Origin: Isohypsibius dastychi
Taxonomy: Eukaryota > Tardigrada > Eutardigrada > Parachela > Isohypsibiidae
Assembly: GCA_034696485.1 (NCBI GenBank)
Contig: JAQIWT010000018.1
Location: 1 to 61,224 of the forward strand
Direction of reading: 5' to 3'
DNA length: 61,224 bases
In this document: positions 49,125-60,379 of the stretch, piece after piece
Numbering within the stretch: the first letter of the stretch is position 1
Layout: every line of letters starts with the position of its first letter
Translations under genes and position numbers: made by a program
The notes under the pieces: generated by a model
Databases searched by the model: none
The model's input: the letters and a program-made list of their open reading frames with translations, nothing else
What the model was told of the DNA's origin: nothing

Positions 49125-50767
49125 TCAAAGGTTCTCTTTACACAATCTCCTTTCCAAACATAACTTCGCAACCAGATGAAATAACTGCAATAAAAACATG
49201 GATTTAGATTGAGCTGATGACCATGAAATATTCAAAATCTCATTTTTAATTTTTCTGTAACGAAAAATGTAGACTTGTTTCGATTCCCAAAAAATCGTCA
49301 ACTTCACCACTGACCACAACAAACCCACCTCCTCAACGTTGCGATTATCTCTGGCGCTGGTTTCAATAAAACAGAATCCAATCGATGCCGCGAAATCTGA
49401 TCCTCTCTGTGAAGAGACTACTTTCCGGCTCGAATCGATATCATCTTTATTCCCAACTACAAAAAGAAATGGGATCTATTCAATCCGATGTCTACTGAAG
49501 TTGGATTACGATGTTCGTCGATAAAGGCTGCCACTTTTGATCCCAATCATACTAACCTAAAAACTTTACGCACGTACTATCACAGCACCTCCTTATATCC
49601 TCTATGAAAGTATGGGTATCCTTGAGCGTTTGCAAGCTTCTGACATCGTATAAGAGTATGACAGCATCAGCTTTGGGAAAATATTCTTCGTTGAAAGTCC
49701 GAAATCTGTCTTGGCCGGCAGTATCCCACAAATTCAATCGGACTACAATGACAAAACCAAAAATAAGAAATGACTTACAAATATAAGTATCAAGTACCAT
49801 CTACCTTGGGTATTGCCATCCGATCGCGCAACATCTGAAACAATTTAAATTATCGCACAGCACGAAAGAAATTTCAAACTTTGAAAAATCAGGACATAAT
49901 AAAATCATTTAAAAGATAATAAAACAATTAGCAATAATTTATTATAGACATTTTCAAAATCACCATGCCGCTAGAAAACGGCTGGACAGAAATGTATGCT
50001 CCTAATTAATGATGACTTGGAAGCTAACACAGATCACACGACGAGACATTTAGCCATTTCCGGGCGCCTTTAGAAGCACTGTAACCAAACCGTACCATTT
50101 TCGTGACGAGCATTGACTGATATACTAGAATTTAGAGTGCAAAGAAAAATAATTGAACTTCATTCTAAAAGACATTTACTCGGAATGCTAGCAAACAAAA
50201 ACGAAAAAATCGCAGAAAAACATGTTATGTTTTCACACGTTTATGTGTCGCTCTGTATGATGAAAACTAAAGATCACAACTAAAGCACAGCCCAAACTGC
50301 CCAATCAAATGATCCCGATTTTCTGATCTTAATATTTACGAATTAATTCGAGGGGAGAAAATACAAGTTACATTCCGATGCGATGAATGAACTGCTGATT
50401 CACTTACCAACAACCTTGGATTTGACATCCAGTCCAATCGTCATCGGTATGAATTCTGTTGAAAACAATCAATGGTAGGTTGGGTCATGAACTATATTCC
50501 GCGGAGGAAAAGGATTTGAACGAGAATATGATATGATATGAATCACGTACGGAAATCGGACTCCTCCAGGAATTCGTTCTTGCAGAATCTCAAAACGAGA
50601 CTCGATTTCCCAACACCTGAACAACAGAATGATCATTTTTAATTCAAGACGTCTGTTCGATACAACTAACAGTCTCCAATCAGCAAGACCTTGAAAACGA
50701 TACTTTCATCTTTCTTCTCGATGAGATCCGTAACCCACTGGCGGACTGCATCTCCTCCTGTGCTCAT
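49125..50767 (-). CDS. Rab-family small GTPase with shortened P-loop
   Basis: Exons 50767-50671, 50616-50551, 50455-50408, 49834-49805, 49742-49557, 49456-49329 and 49184-49125 give 204 residues, from MSTGGDAVRQWVTD. G-boxes are TIG in switch 1, LWDTAGQDRFRTF, FLVGNKDD and FIETSARDN. Rabs direct vesicle targeting. With canonical GT-AG splicing the P-loop reads GDCVGKSS, one residue shorter than the Rab consensus GDSGVGKS. The called end LERRLCKENL lacks a C-terminal CC or CxC. An alternative last exon is noted in the adjoining spacer. The subfamily cannot be assigned; the switch regions are Rab1/8/35-like. Confidence 0.8.
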
Positions 50768-51995
50768 TTCACATGAAGATCCGTAAATGACAAAGTAGCT
50801 GCATCGGATAAAAGACAGAAGAGATAGAGGTGTGATCTGCTAATGAGCGCTAATCGAGGACAACCAAATTTACATTCACGTACAGGATTGAACGAAGTAA
50901 ACAATGATCGAGCGAGCGAGGTGCGAGCAGTGGCGTAGGAGACCTGTTTTTGGCTCACTCATCCGCTTTTCCACCCGTTTAGAGGGGACGTACATGGGTT
51001 AGGCTTCGCGCGATATCTTCAGACACTAGCCGATTTCTGACCGCTACCGATACCAAGACATTTGCCGACTTCCGTTCTTTCTAATTTACAAGTCAGATTT
51101 GCATGAGAAAATCAGTCAGCAGTTTCATACTCTTTTATGAACTGGTTCGAGATTGAACACCAGAATCTCTGATCATTATCACTAAACGTCTACAGCACCA
51201 GCGGTGATAATGCTTCAATCGGTAGCTGTATGGCTATTGCTTTAACTCGGAACTGAGAATTCGGATCTCGGAAATCGGAAGTCGGACTTCTGAGTTGAAG
51301 CAATAGCCGTACTGTAGAGGTAGCTAGCGGCTTAGCGCGAAGTCCAACCCCGACCTCACCATTTTATCGGTCTTACCCCCCCCCCCCCCTGGTCAACGTA
51401 AACAATTCCATAAACCAAGTTGGTGAGAACCCTAATGCATTTAAAAGACGCAACTTAACAAAATGCTCCTAGACAAGAAAAAGGTCACCCTTGATAGTTC
51501 ACCTATTATATTGACTGGTATGCCACGCCACATACGCCCCTGGCGAGACAACTACTACAGTCATGTATGAGCTTCATTCTTGTGAGTGCAGGATTTGCGC
51601 CACATCCCGTGAAAGTCCCATTCGGCCATCCTTCTGTTGATTGAACCGCATTTAAAATTAGTTTATCCACGATGCTGTTCATGTGCGGGTGAATATTTGC
51701 AGATTCGTGCGAAGTCAAGGATTTCAATGGCCAGGTTGCCGCGGGACTTTCTTGTCGCGAAGATGTTATACACCCAAAACTCACCTTCCCCACTTGGTCA
51801 TGAGTGAAGACCAAAAACTGCCCCCATGGTACTAACCTGATGGAAAAACCATTCATAAGTTGCCATACAACCTTTGTGGAGCACCTAATTTTTTTGCCCT
51901 GACCTATCCTGAGCATGCAGCTATAGACAAGTCCCGTCATGTACTACTTCACTCTTCCTTAGTCATTTCTGCACTATTTCATACTCAGGGAAACT
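50768..51995. other. intergenic with hairpin and poly-C
   Basis: An imperfect inverted repeat lies at about 51218-51315 and a poly-C tract at about 51376-51388. A 144-codon minus-strand frame (51506-51940) begins with ATG but shows no domain, signal peptide or splice logic; it might be a small orphan gene or chance. Confidence 0.35.
51218..51315. repeat. imperfect inverted repeat
   Basis: The left arm ctgtatggctattgctttaa pairs with the right arm ttgaagcaatagccgtactg reversed, with a few mismatches; the centre is a run of tcgga/tcggaa phrases. It could fold as a hairpin; no flanking duplication seen. Confidence 0.5.
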
Positions 51996-53695
51996 ATGTC
52001 AAATATTCGAGCGAAACCACCGCCATTACCGCCAGGTGATCAAAGTCAACCGCCCGAGCGACTTGCTCCTGAAGATAACCAAGCGGACGGTAAACGCTCT
52101 CAGCCCAGGGTCAGACTGGTCGAGCACGATGCCGTTGCTGAACCCGCTCGACCACCACTGACTGCTGTCAACAAACAGCGCGTTGGAAGTGCGAAACAGC
52201 GTGGAGCAAGCGATTCGAACAGACGCTCATCTGATAAAGTGGGACGTCTCCCAGTGATCTCGCGTCAGTCCGCACAGATGTTTTGTTTCAGGGTGGTATA
52301 CCAGTTGTCTTCAGTGGAACAGAAATCCCTGATGCAGACACTCAAGCTAATAAGATTTTGATGCTGAAGTTGGTGATCATTCAACCTGACACAGATAACT
52401 CGTTGACTTGACGTATTTTCGTAACAGCGTGCACAAGAATGCTGACGATATAAACCCCCCATTACGAATAACGCTGAAGAAATACGATTTGTGGAACATA
52501 ACACGGGCAAAAGATGCCATAGGAGCCAAAGTCCAGGTCGATGGTGGATATATCAAGAGGTATGCATTGTAATAGATTCGCGAGCTATTGAATTTCGAAC
52601 GAACCACTAATGTTCCAGCGTGAGAACTTTGAGCGGGGAGCCGATCGAACACGTAGCGGACTTCGAATACAATGGATACTATGTTGCGGTTGGACCTCAC
52701 GAGCACTTCCGTAAGGTCAACTACAGTCCAGAAGGGAGAGAAAGGTTCTTCGTATCAACGAAAATCAAAGACCCCTACCGTATCCCTGAAAGAGAGAACC
52801 ACAAAGCGAAGAAAGAGTTTGTCGTCATGCTTAATAAACACGGAGAGGAATGTGCCCCAGATACTAAAGAGGTAATTTGGTTGCGCAATCAGCTTGCGTT
52901 CTTAACGCTGTGAATCGTCTTTTTTGTATAGGAATGTGAGAAGCATATCATCTCTGACTATGCTGGTAGGAATTCTCCTTTTGAATCTTCACGGTTGATC
53001 ATGGTTTAATCATTTTGTAGACGAAGATGGACGAAGTACTAGCTACTCACATGCAACAGTCCGTAGCGGTCACGGCTCCGCTGTCCATTCCACGAATGCC
53101 TTTTCGTCTTATGGTAATCTTTCTGAAAGAAGTGCTACGTCAAAATCTTCTGCACATTCGCAACGATCTGGATCCAAAAGCCCGAAATCTGCTTCGTACG
53201 AAAATTCCTCAACTGCTTTATTTTTATGGTTTGGCAAGCTGCAAATATTTTGCAGAAAGCGTTCAAGCCACGAGAGTCTGGCTGAATCTGTGAAATCAGA
53301 ACAAGGTCATCAAAGCACTGTTGACGCAGCTGGGGATTTTCTGAAAAAGGAGCAACCGATTCGAGAAGCTTTGCAGTATGCCAAGAGGGCGGATGATGGT
53401 TACAAAGGTGCCAAAGAAGCGATTCAGGCCTCGCAACGAGGGTACACTACTGCGAAAGAAAGAAGGGCATCCCTGGAAGCAGATGTGCTCAGAAAACAAG
53501 ACCAAGAGCGAAGGTTGATTGAAGAAGCTGAACAACTCAGAATAGCCGAGGCAGCCAATGTTCCAAGACCAGACGTTGATCTGCATGCCGCCGTGGAGTC
53601 AGTCAGTAAGTTATTTCAACATAACTCTTTAAATATAGTGAACTCTGACCTTTTAAATTTCAGAAAAGAAAAAGAATAAGTTTGGATGTTGCTGA
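51996..53695 (+). CDS. doublecortin-domain protein with polybasic-CC tail
   Basis: Exons 51996-52238, 52292-52368, 52428-52559, 52619-52871, 52932-52965, 53021-53195, 53256-53605 and 53664-53695 give 431 residues. A Pro/Arg-rich N-terminus leads to one doublecortin domain (about residues 105-190): VHKNADDINPP, DAIGAKVQVDGGYIKSVRTL, SGEPIEHVADFEYNGYYVAVG and HFRKVNY. This best resembles the second DCX domain of DCDC2. DCX domains bind microtubules, and DCDC2 relatives act in cilia. A Ser-rich linker and a coiled-coil (RREALQ/RRLIEEAEQL region, about residues 300-400) follow. The protein ends KKKKNKFGCC, a polybasic stretch plus two cysteines. Exon 7 starts after a 60-nt in-frame intron that could be retained. 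Confidence 0.82.
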
Positions 53696-55725
53696 GACCC
53701 TAAAGCAAGTCCATTAGGTCTAACGAGAGTATGGGTTGGAGTGAATGTCATTAGGAACGGAGCAACAGTGATTTAAATTGTGATCCCGAATTCACGCTCT
53801 GAGCAAGAATTTGAAGAGAAATAGCTTGATTGCGGTCGGTCCTGTGGTAATTAATTATGGTAAGACTTGCCTTCTTTACATGTACATAAAGCCAAATTAC
53901 CAAACCATTGCGAACACACGTGTGTTTCTAAAGGCAGGCGAAAGAGCTGGCTGCATGATTCAGAGAACATCAGTGATGCGTATGTTCCATTAAAAGATTG
54001 TAGTACGCCCTACACACGTTTCGCAAAATCCATCACCCAAACGGCCTCTAACGACGGACTGGCCCATTCCAGGATTTGGATTACTGCGGTTTTATGACCG
54101 GTTGTATTTGTGGGGCACGTTTTTATGACCATAAATTCCTGTAGATTGTGCCGGAACCGCACACTTACCGCACCCCAAGGTTTTGCGTACAAAGACAGGT
54201 TTCTAGCTGTCAACAATCAACTGAGCTTGCATTAAAGAGAGATACAGTTGTAAAAATGTGTTTTTTATGTTGAGTTCACAGGGATTGTACTTGAGTGTAT
54301 CTCCAGGTGATCGATTCCGACCATGGCCCGTGAAATCCTTACTCAACACCAAATTAGTCCGGGAGAGAATCAGATACGGCCATTCACTTACAGTATGTCA
54401 CTTCATGGCTGTGAATTGAAGGACAGAATAGGTTACGGGATGGTTTTCGAGAGAGTTGACTTATAATGGTGTGAAGTGTGGTGGCCAGCACCAACTGCAG
54501 CTTTGGAACTGGACTGTTTGGTCGATAGTCTCTATTCTCGCACATGGATGAAGAAGCGTTCACGCTATGATCGTGTGTACATAAAAGGAATGTATTCAGT
54601 TCTCCAACCCTATCATACCACTTTCCGTTCTCATCTGCCGATTGAAATCTGTCCAGATGATCAAGTGGGAAATATCAGTATTAAAGTTTCATGAATACTT
54701 CTGTAAGAGCAGGTGACAAAATTAATTTTTATTGAAATTATTGCCCGTTATGCGACAAAGCTCGCCGTTATTGTGAAGTGCAGGTATGATGTCAGCCGGG
54801 CCCTTTAACTGGGATAGTTACATTTTCCTAGTTTGCCATCATTATTATGATTCTAAAACTTGACCAAGTGATGAACCATTTTTGAGTGGAGGCAGACAAG
54901 CGGTTTTCATAACCTCATCTTACTTAACATGATGGGTGTTCGATTGTAACCGTTTTTGTGAACTCCCCGTTTTCTTGAACCCAGGGTTCACAAACCCCGT
55001 TTTTGTGAACCGGTTGAGGTTCACAAACCCCGTTTTCTTGAACCCAACCGTTTTTCTGAACCGATTCACAAAACCCGTTTTCTGGAACCCTCCACCGTTC
55101 ATGGTTTTGTCACTTGCAAATGAGGGAGAATAGCTCATCTGATGATACAGCTGAGTTTCAGTTTCAGTTTCAGCTTTTTTTCGTTTCAAGATGCAAACAC
55201 TAGTATTCTTGCTTGTTTCACATGCTGCATCCCACCCCAATCGTCAGTTTTCTGTGGAAAAAGCTGTATCATCAGATGAGCTATTCTCCCTCATTTGCAA
55301 GTGACAAAACAGTAAACGGTGGAGGGTTCAGGAAAACGGGTTTTGTGAACCAGTTCACAAAAACGGTTGGGTTCAAGAAAACGGGGTTTGTGAACCTCGA
55401 CCGGTTCACAAAAACGGGGTTTGTGAAACCCGGGATCAAGAAATCGGGGAGTTCAAGAAAACGGTTACATTCGGTGAAGGATTGAAGCTATAAGGGTCAA
55501 TTTGTGCCAAACAGGTGACAACTGTGCTGCGTTGGCATCAAGCTTGTTCTAGTTTAGATCTTCTCCCTATTACCGTACAAATCCACCAGGTAAACTTGTG
55601 TCCAAGACAACATTCGCTTCTGAATAGGCTAGGACGGTCTGAAGTATCTTCCACTGTACATGTCAGTCGATAACCTGTAGTATTTGCCACGTGAAGGACT
55701 ATTCAAGACCAGAAAACCATCCATC
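53696..55725. other. intergenic with large foldback repeat
   Basis: The stretch is dominated by the inverted repeat 54945-55468. Open frames in 53811-54097 and 54476-54694 lack domains; the frames inside the foldback are by-products of its repeats. A microRNA-like or promoter element was not recognised. Confidence 0.4.
54945..55468. repeat. large foldback with nested palindromes
   Basis: Two arms of about 207 bp (54945-55152 and 55262-55468) are inverted copies with scattered mismatches and small indels, separated by about 109 bp. The termini are tgtaaccg and cggttaca. Each arm contains several near-palindromic units of the type gttcacaaaccccgttt / tttgtgaac, so the arms can also fold on themselves. 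There is no protein-coding capacity beyond low-complexity frames. Candidates are a foldback transposon or a hairpin-RNA locus. Confidence 0.75.
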
Positions 55726-56793
55726 ATGGGGACCTTACTGTTCCATGGACAGATGTACACCCTTGAAATAGAACTAGGCGATTTTCTGGAACAGGACGCT
55801 GAGGCTATTCTACATGATTTGCGCCAAAACCTCTCGCATACAGATTTGAAACAGATTGTTATTATTGGCACTGGAGTGGAGACACTTGCGGTCAATGAGG
55901 TTTTTCGTGGATTGCAGATGATTTGCCAGGAAATTGTCAGCCCCAGATTCTTCGCAAGAAACTTCTGGATCCAGATTGTACGATTGTATGCTGACTACGA
56001 AAGACTTTGTATCGCAATTCGTTGTCTGATATTTCCACGGAACCAGCAACAACTTTTGCGAATCTGTAAAAGCCGTCTGGATAAGATATTCCATATTCCC
56101 AACGAAGTCAACGGTATGACTATGTGGCAGCGTTTTGCCATACAGACACACATCAAACGAGGGTACATCATGTCGCTCCACCACGATAATTATACATCTT
56201 ATGACCGGCTATACATCGCCATACAAGATCATGCCCAACCTCTGACCGATAATGCTGACATGACTGAACTCACTCAGTACTGGGATTCCATGTTCGGAGT
56301 TGTACCGATCCCAGATGTGGACCCGGCTGGAGCTGAGGGAGAGCCACATCACAACGATTTCCCAGTAGAGCCGGAAACTGAACAAGAAGTTCCAGATTTC
56401 GAACAAGCGCTTGCACAGTTCAACGACGACGACAATCACGTTCCTCCAAATCCGCAACCTCTGCAGAATGTACCCGAACTCCTCGCCACGCGGCCCGAAG
56501 CGATGAAGTATGCAACCCGCCAGATTCTTGCCAGGTTTGTTCCATTGCTGTGCACTTGGCTTCCATAATTCACAATATCGAATTCTTTCCCCAGAGGCCA
56601 CCCTGGCTTAGTGGAGCAGTTTGATACGGGCAACCTTCTTGCGAATTCAGAAGAACTCAGACCGTGGATGCAAAGAGAAGTGCTCATAAAGTGCCGGCAG
56701 ATTCGTTACACGCACGATTTTGCAAAAATCGCCACAGAATCGATGTGGCCAATATTCGATCAACCGCTGCCGGCGCCTGCTCCGCAAGTTTAA
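55726..56793 (+). CDS. orphan 335-residue protein
   Basis: Exons 55726-56534 and 56595-56793 join in frame after a 60-nt intron. ATG 55726 (MGTLLFHGQMYT) is the first Met. Residues 1-190 look globular and mixed alpha/beta, with LKQIVIIGTGVETLAVNEVF and WIQIVRLYADYERLCIAIRC. Residues about 205-265 are acidic and Pro-rich (for example EPETEQEVPDFEQ). The end is Pro-rich (LPAPAPQV). No signal peptide, membrane helix or known domain was recognised. It converges with the RFX gene, whose stop is about 190 bp away on the opposite strand. Codon use looks like that of its neighbours. Confidence 0.65.
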
Positions 56794-56980
56794 TGCAAAC
56801 ACGATGTGGTTGTGGATTACCGAAAAGATAACGGTTCCAATTCTCACAACAAAGCTATACTGAGTTAATTAGCTAAATTGGATCAAACTCACAAACATGA
56901 ACATAACCCAGGTTTCCCATCCTACTACGATCTCGAAGTGGTGCCAACTACTATGGCTCGTACTCATAGAGCAGCATTCT

Positions 56981-59489
56981 TCACTCATGAAAACGGTTCC
57001 GACCTTTACCACGCCGTCCACTAACTCTTTGTGCCTTCTGATTTGTTTGCTGTGGATCAACCTTTTGCATCCCATAAAGGATACCAGATAAACAAGAGAA
57101 TTTCCGAAATGGGGTTTCGTCCTTGAGGTCAAATGGTAACGCATCTTCGACGACGGTGTTTGCGCTAGTCGTCCCATATCCCTGGGCTTCCGCGTTGAAA
57201 GGGTGGACATTCGAATCGGCGCTTTCCAGGGCCATTAAGTTTCCCTAGGTGCAACAGTGATCGTCGGCTTTGACCTCTTTTTAACGAAACCAATTACCTG
57301 TATTCCAGCGCGATATGGATCCACCATATGATTCGGCGAAGTTCCAAGCAGAACAGAGTTTACGGTTTCGGAAACCAGCCCGTTCAGAATCAAAAATAAT
57401 GCCGGCAATATCAGTTCTGCTCCAGCAAAAGTAGGGAAGTCGTTTTCCATTTGTACTCTGAAACATATAAAATGAATGTAAGGTTTCAGGGACAATTGAA
57501 TCGACTTGCAAAAAGATTGTCCATTCTTGTAACAGATTATTCAGTGTTGTGGGCACGTCATCTTCGGGGGGCAATTTGATGACAATGTCATGTATGCTTC
57601 CTTGGAGCCACTTTCTCCATTCTTCCAATAAGTCAGCGTTGCTGGTGAAGCGGCCGAAAAGTTCAAACGATTGTCGAAACATCGGCCGATAATTCGGGTC
57701 CAGCTCCGCCATGCTATACTGGAAGGCATTTTCTTCAACGCCTTCTCGTGAATAGATGACATACACTTACCATTAGGCTTGGTCGCAAATGGTTTTCAAT
57801 CGATGTCGCCAGGTTGTGGCCAACATCAGTTGGCAAAAGCAATCGTACATGGCTAGCTGAATAAATCAACACAAGTCGTTCTTTCAAACAAGCCGTAAAC
57901 GCTAAACAGTCTGAAGTAAGTATCCCTCTAAAACACGGTGTAGCGGAACGAGTCGCGGCATCCAGCCATAATGGGAATTTATTGGTGATTTCCCAAAGAC
58001 GCTCCCAGATCCCGTCTGAAAGATTACCTCGAAACCTTTGCCATCAATAGCTCATTCAGCTTCGCACCTGCAGCTGGTTGCAGAATATCCGACACGTATA
58101 GTTGAAGAAGCTCTTCATAGAGCGTCAAATAATGACTTTGTATCAATGTCTGGAACTGCTGTTTGTTACATAATTTCCGCCAAGCTTCTTCGTTGACTAG
58201 TTCAATAATCTGCACACTGATTACAAACGGAGTCACTCTAATACAGGGTGAAATAATACAAGGCATCATACCTTAGATCGTGGGTGTGCCAGAAATTTTG
58301 AAGAATCGGCTCGATTCCGTCTTTTTCCAACGTCAACATGTAAACCGCCAGTGACTGAAACAACCACGTTCAAACTTGGAAAAAACATCACTCATAACTC
58401 GTACCAGAATATGTCGATTTATCAGAGGTGCAAAACCCAGAAGATCCTTAGCAGATTGTGTCATCTCCAATTGTGTCATTGTGAAATCTCCAGTAAACAG
58501 TGCTCCTTGGGCAGAACTGCCCAGTTTTATTCGGTTGATTGATGCTTCGATATCAGGAAGAGATATCAAGTCAGTTGAAAACAGCGATGGTGAATATTTT
58601 CCCAACAGTGCCTGACGACGTTCAAGACATGGTATGAACTGAGGGAAGCCCTCGATGCTTTCGTTTTTCCTCGTCGTCGTCCGAATTAAAGGCTGACTCG
58701 CATTTATGTCAACGTTGTCTTGGGACTCGTTGAAATCTCTGAACCGAGACCCATCTTACTCCTTGAGCTTAAACGTCGAAATCCTCCTACCTGCCAGGAT
58801 TTGGTCGAACGCGACCAATATTGGGTTTGATGTCGGTCAGAATCATGTTGACGTATGGGCTAGTTGGGCGAACGGCCAAATTGTTGTAGAAATAGCGTGA
58901 CTGCTGCCTGTGAAGAACAGAGTGTCCCGAAATAGATCAAGCTGAAACGGAGGTTCCATACATACCGTGCACCGAGTCGACGAGTTTCGAGGCCGCGGAA
59001 TACACCCCGTATAAAACGACCAAGAGTTGCATTATTCATTGGTTTGCGATTGCTGTTCTGGCAATATTCTTCATAGCGGGCGCAGAGAAACCCTTTCGGC
59101 ACCAGACTGCCTTGTTTGGTGTGGAAATGAGTGCGCAGCCAGTCCGCCTAAAAAACAGGAGTATCAACAGACTGCGGTGGAGAATGGTCTGGTAACTCAC
59201 TGTTGCGTGGTCAGCGAGACCGTTTGAAAATGGCTTGCTGTGAACGAATCGACGCGGTTGACGTCGAGTGCACTTGATCTGGGAAGGATCAAAGTCCTCA
59301 TCGTCATATTCGGAGTAGGTTCGTTTCGCCGTGCTTGGCCTGATTTCCTGTTGATAATTATAATCACGCAATGGGCTCAACACTGAAAAAAATTTGCATT
59401 ACCGGTTCAACTGGGATTTCGATGTCATCCGCACATTCTGGCGACAGCTCTCTTTTCCCCTCATTGACTGATTCTGATTCGGCATCCAT
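56981..59489 (-). CDS. RFX: RFX-family winged-helix transcription factor
   Basis: Exons 59489-59435, 59382-59201, 59147-58966, 58907-58791, 58738-58405, 58354-58272, 58237-58028, 57927-57771, 57718-57510, 57457-57298 and 57244-56981 give 650 residues. The RFX DNA-binding domain runs from ADWLRTHFHTKQGSLVPKGF through ARYEEYCQ and NNATLGRFIRGVF to LETRRLGARRQQSRYFY. RFX proteins bind X-box motifs and switch on ciliary genes. The C-terminal extended dimerisation region is divergent but recognisable (ILQNFWHTHDL, LYEELLQLYVSDILQP, NLLQEWTIFLVQMENDFPTF). The N-terminus is short. Two features are odd: a 34-nt intron at 58238-58271 and a GC-AG intron at 57458-57509. The start is the first Met in the first recognised exon; upstream exons are possible. 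Confidence 0.88.
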
Positions 59490-60234
59490 TCTTAGAAGCT
59501 CATCAATTGTGATTATCTGCGTGTGACGTTTGAAAAAATTTCCATCAGGATTCCGAGACAAATTCGGGTACAACCGGTGTTAGGATCGAAATGCTTTCGA
59601 AATGCATCTAAGTGAACATGACGTGTCACGAAGAGTGAGTGATCATAGATCAAGGCCTGATTGAACCGTCATGGCACACCTACGGTTCGATTTTAGGGCA
59701 TATTCGGCCTACTACCGCGTGATCTTGGGTAGTTTCCAAAAAACCACAGCATTTGCTGATCTAAGGACACTAATGCAGCAGAGTCAATACCGTCAAAAAC
59801 AGTCGAAAAACTGTATGACATGCGGAAAATAGCTGCAGAATTCCTTGCGGAGCTGGGTTTGATGTATATGATGATGTCGCGAAAAACCACTCAGCTCACT
59901 TGGTCAATCAAATTATCACGCGTAGTACCGGACAAATGACATCCAGCGATGTACAAAATCGGCTTTGAGCAGCGATGGCTCACGCAGAAGTTCCAGTAAG
60001 GGGAGATCCGCTCCGCTTTTTGAAACTGATGTGAAGCGCCTTCGGAGTGTTTGCCGGAATGGGATTCTTGCCAATGAAGCTGTCCATTATAAAACATATT
60101 CCTCACCCCCCCCCCCTTCTTCTACGCAGATTATCGTGCCGGATGTGGGATTGAATGAAAACAGACACCAGACTCAGTAATGACTTCGGCCAATTGTTCC
60201 AGTCGACTCTGGTTTGTTAAGACCTAAATTTCAG

Positions 60235-60379
60235 TACTCTATCCTCCCGATAAATCGGTGGTATAGATTTTTGATTTAGTCAATCAAGACTGCGGGGTCC
60301 AGTTGGTACACGGACGCGGTGCGGTCCTGATTTACTGAATCAAAATAGCTTACCACCGATTTATCGGGAGGATAGAGTA
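60235..60379. mobile_element. 145-bp foldback MITE-like element, TA-flanked
   Basis: Perfect 29-bp inverted arms (60235-60263 and 60351-60379) start and end with TA; pairing continues imperfectly inward (tagatttttgatt against its partner). The terminus TACTCTATCCTCCCG matches the 21114 element at 12 of 15 positions, so the two are probably one family. No coding capacity. Confidence 0.7.

Noticed and set aside
51506-51940. 144-codon minus-strand ORF as a gene
   Set aside because: It has an ATG but no domain, no signal peptide and no splice logic; left as a remark only.
54920-55485. Frames encoding repeated NPVFLNP / KTGFVN motifs on both strands
   Set aside because: They are by-products of the foldback DNA repeat and occur symmetrically on both arms.
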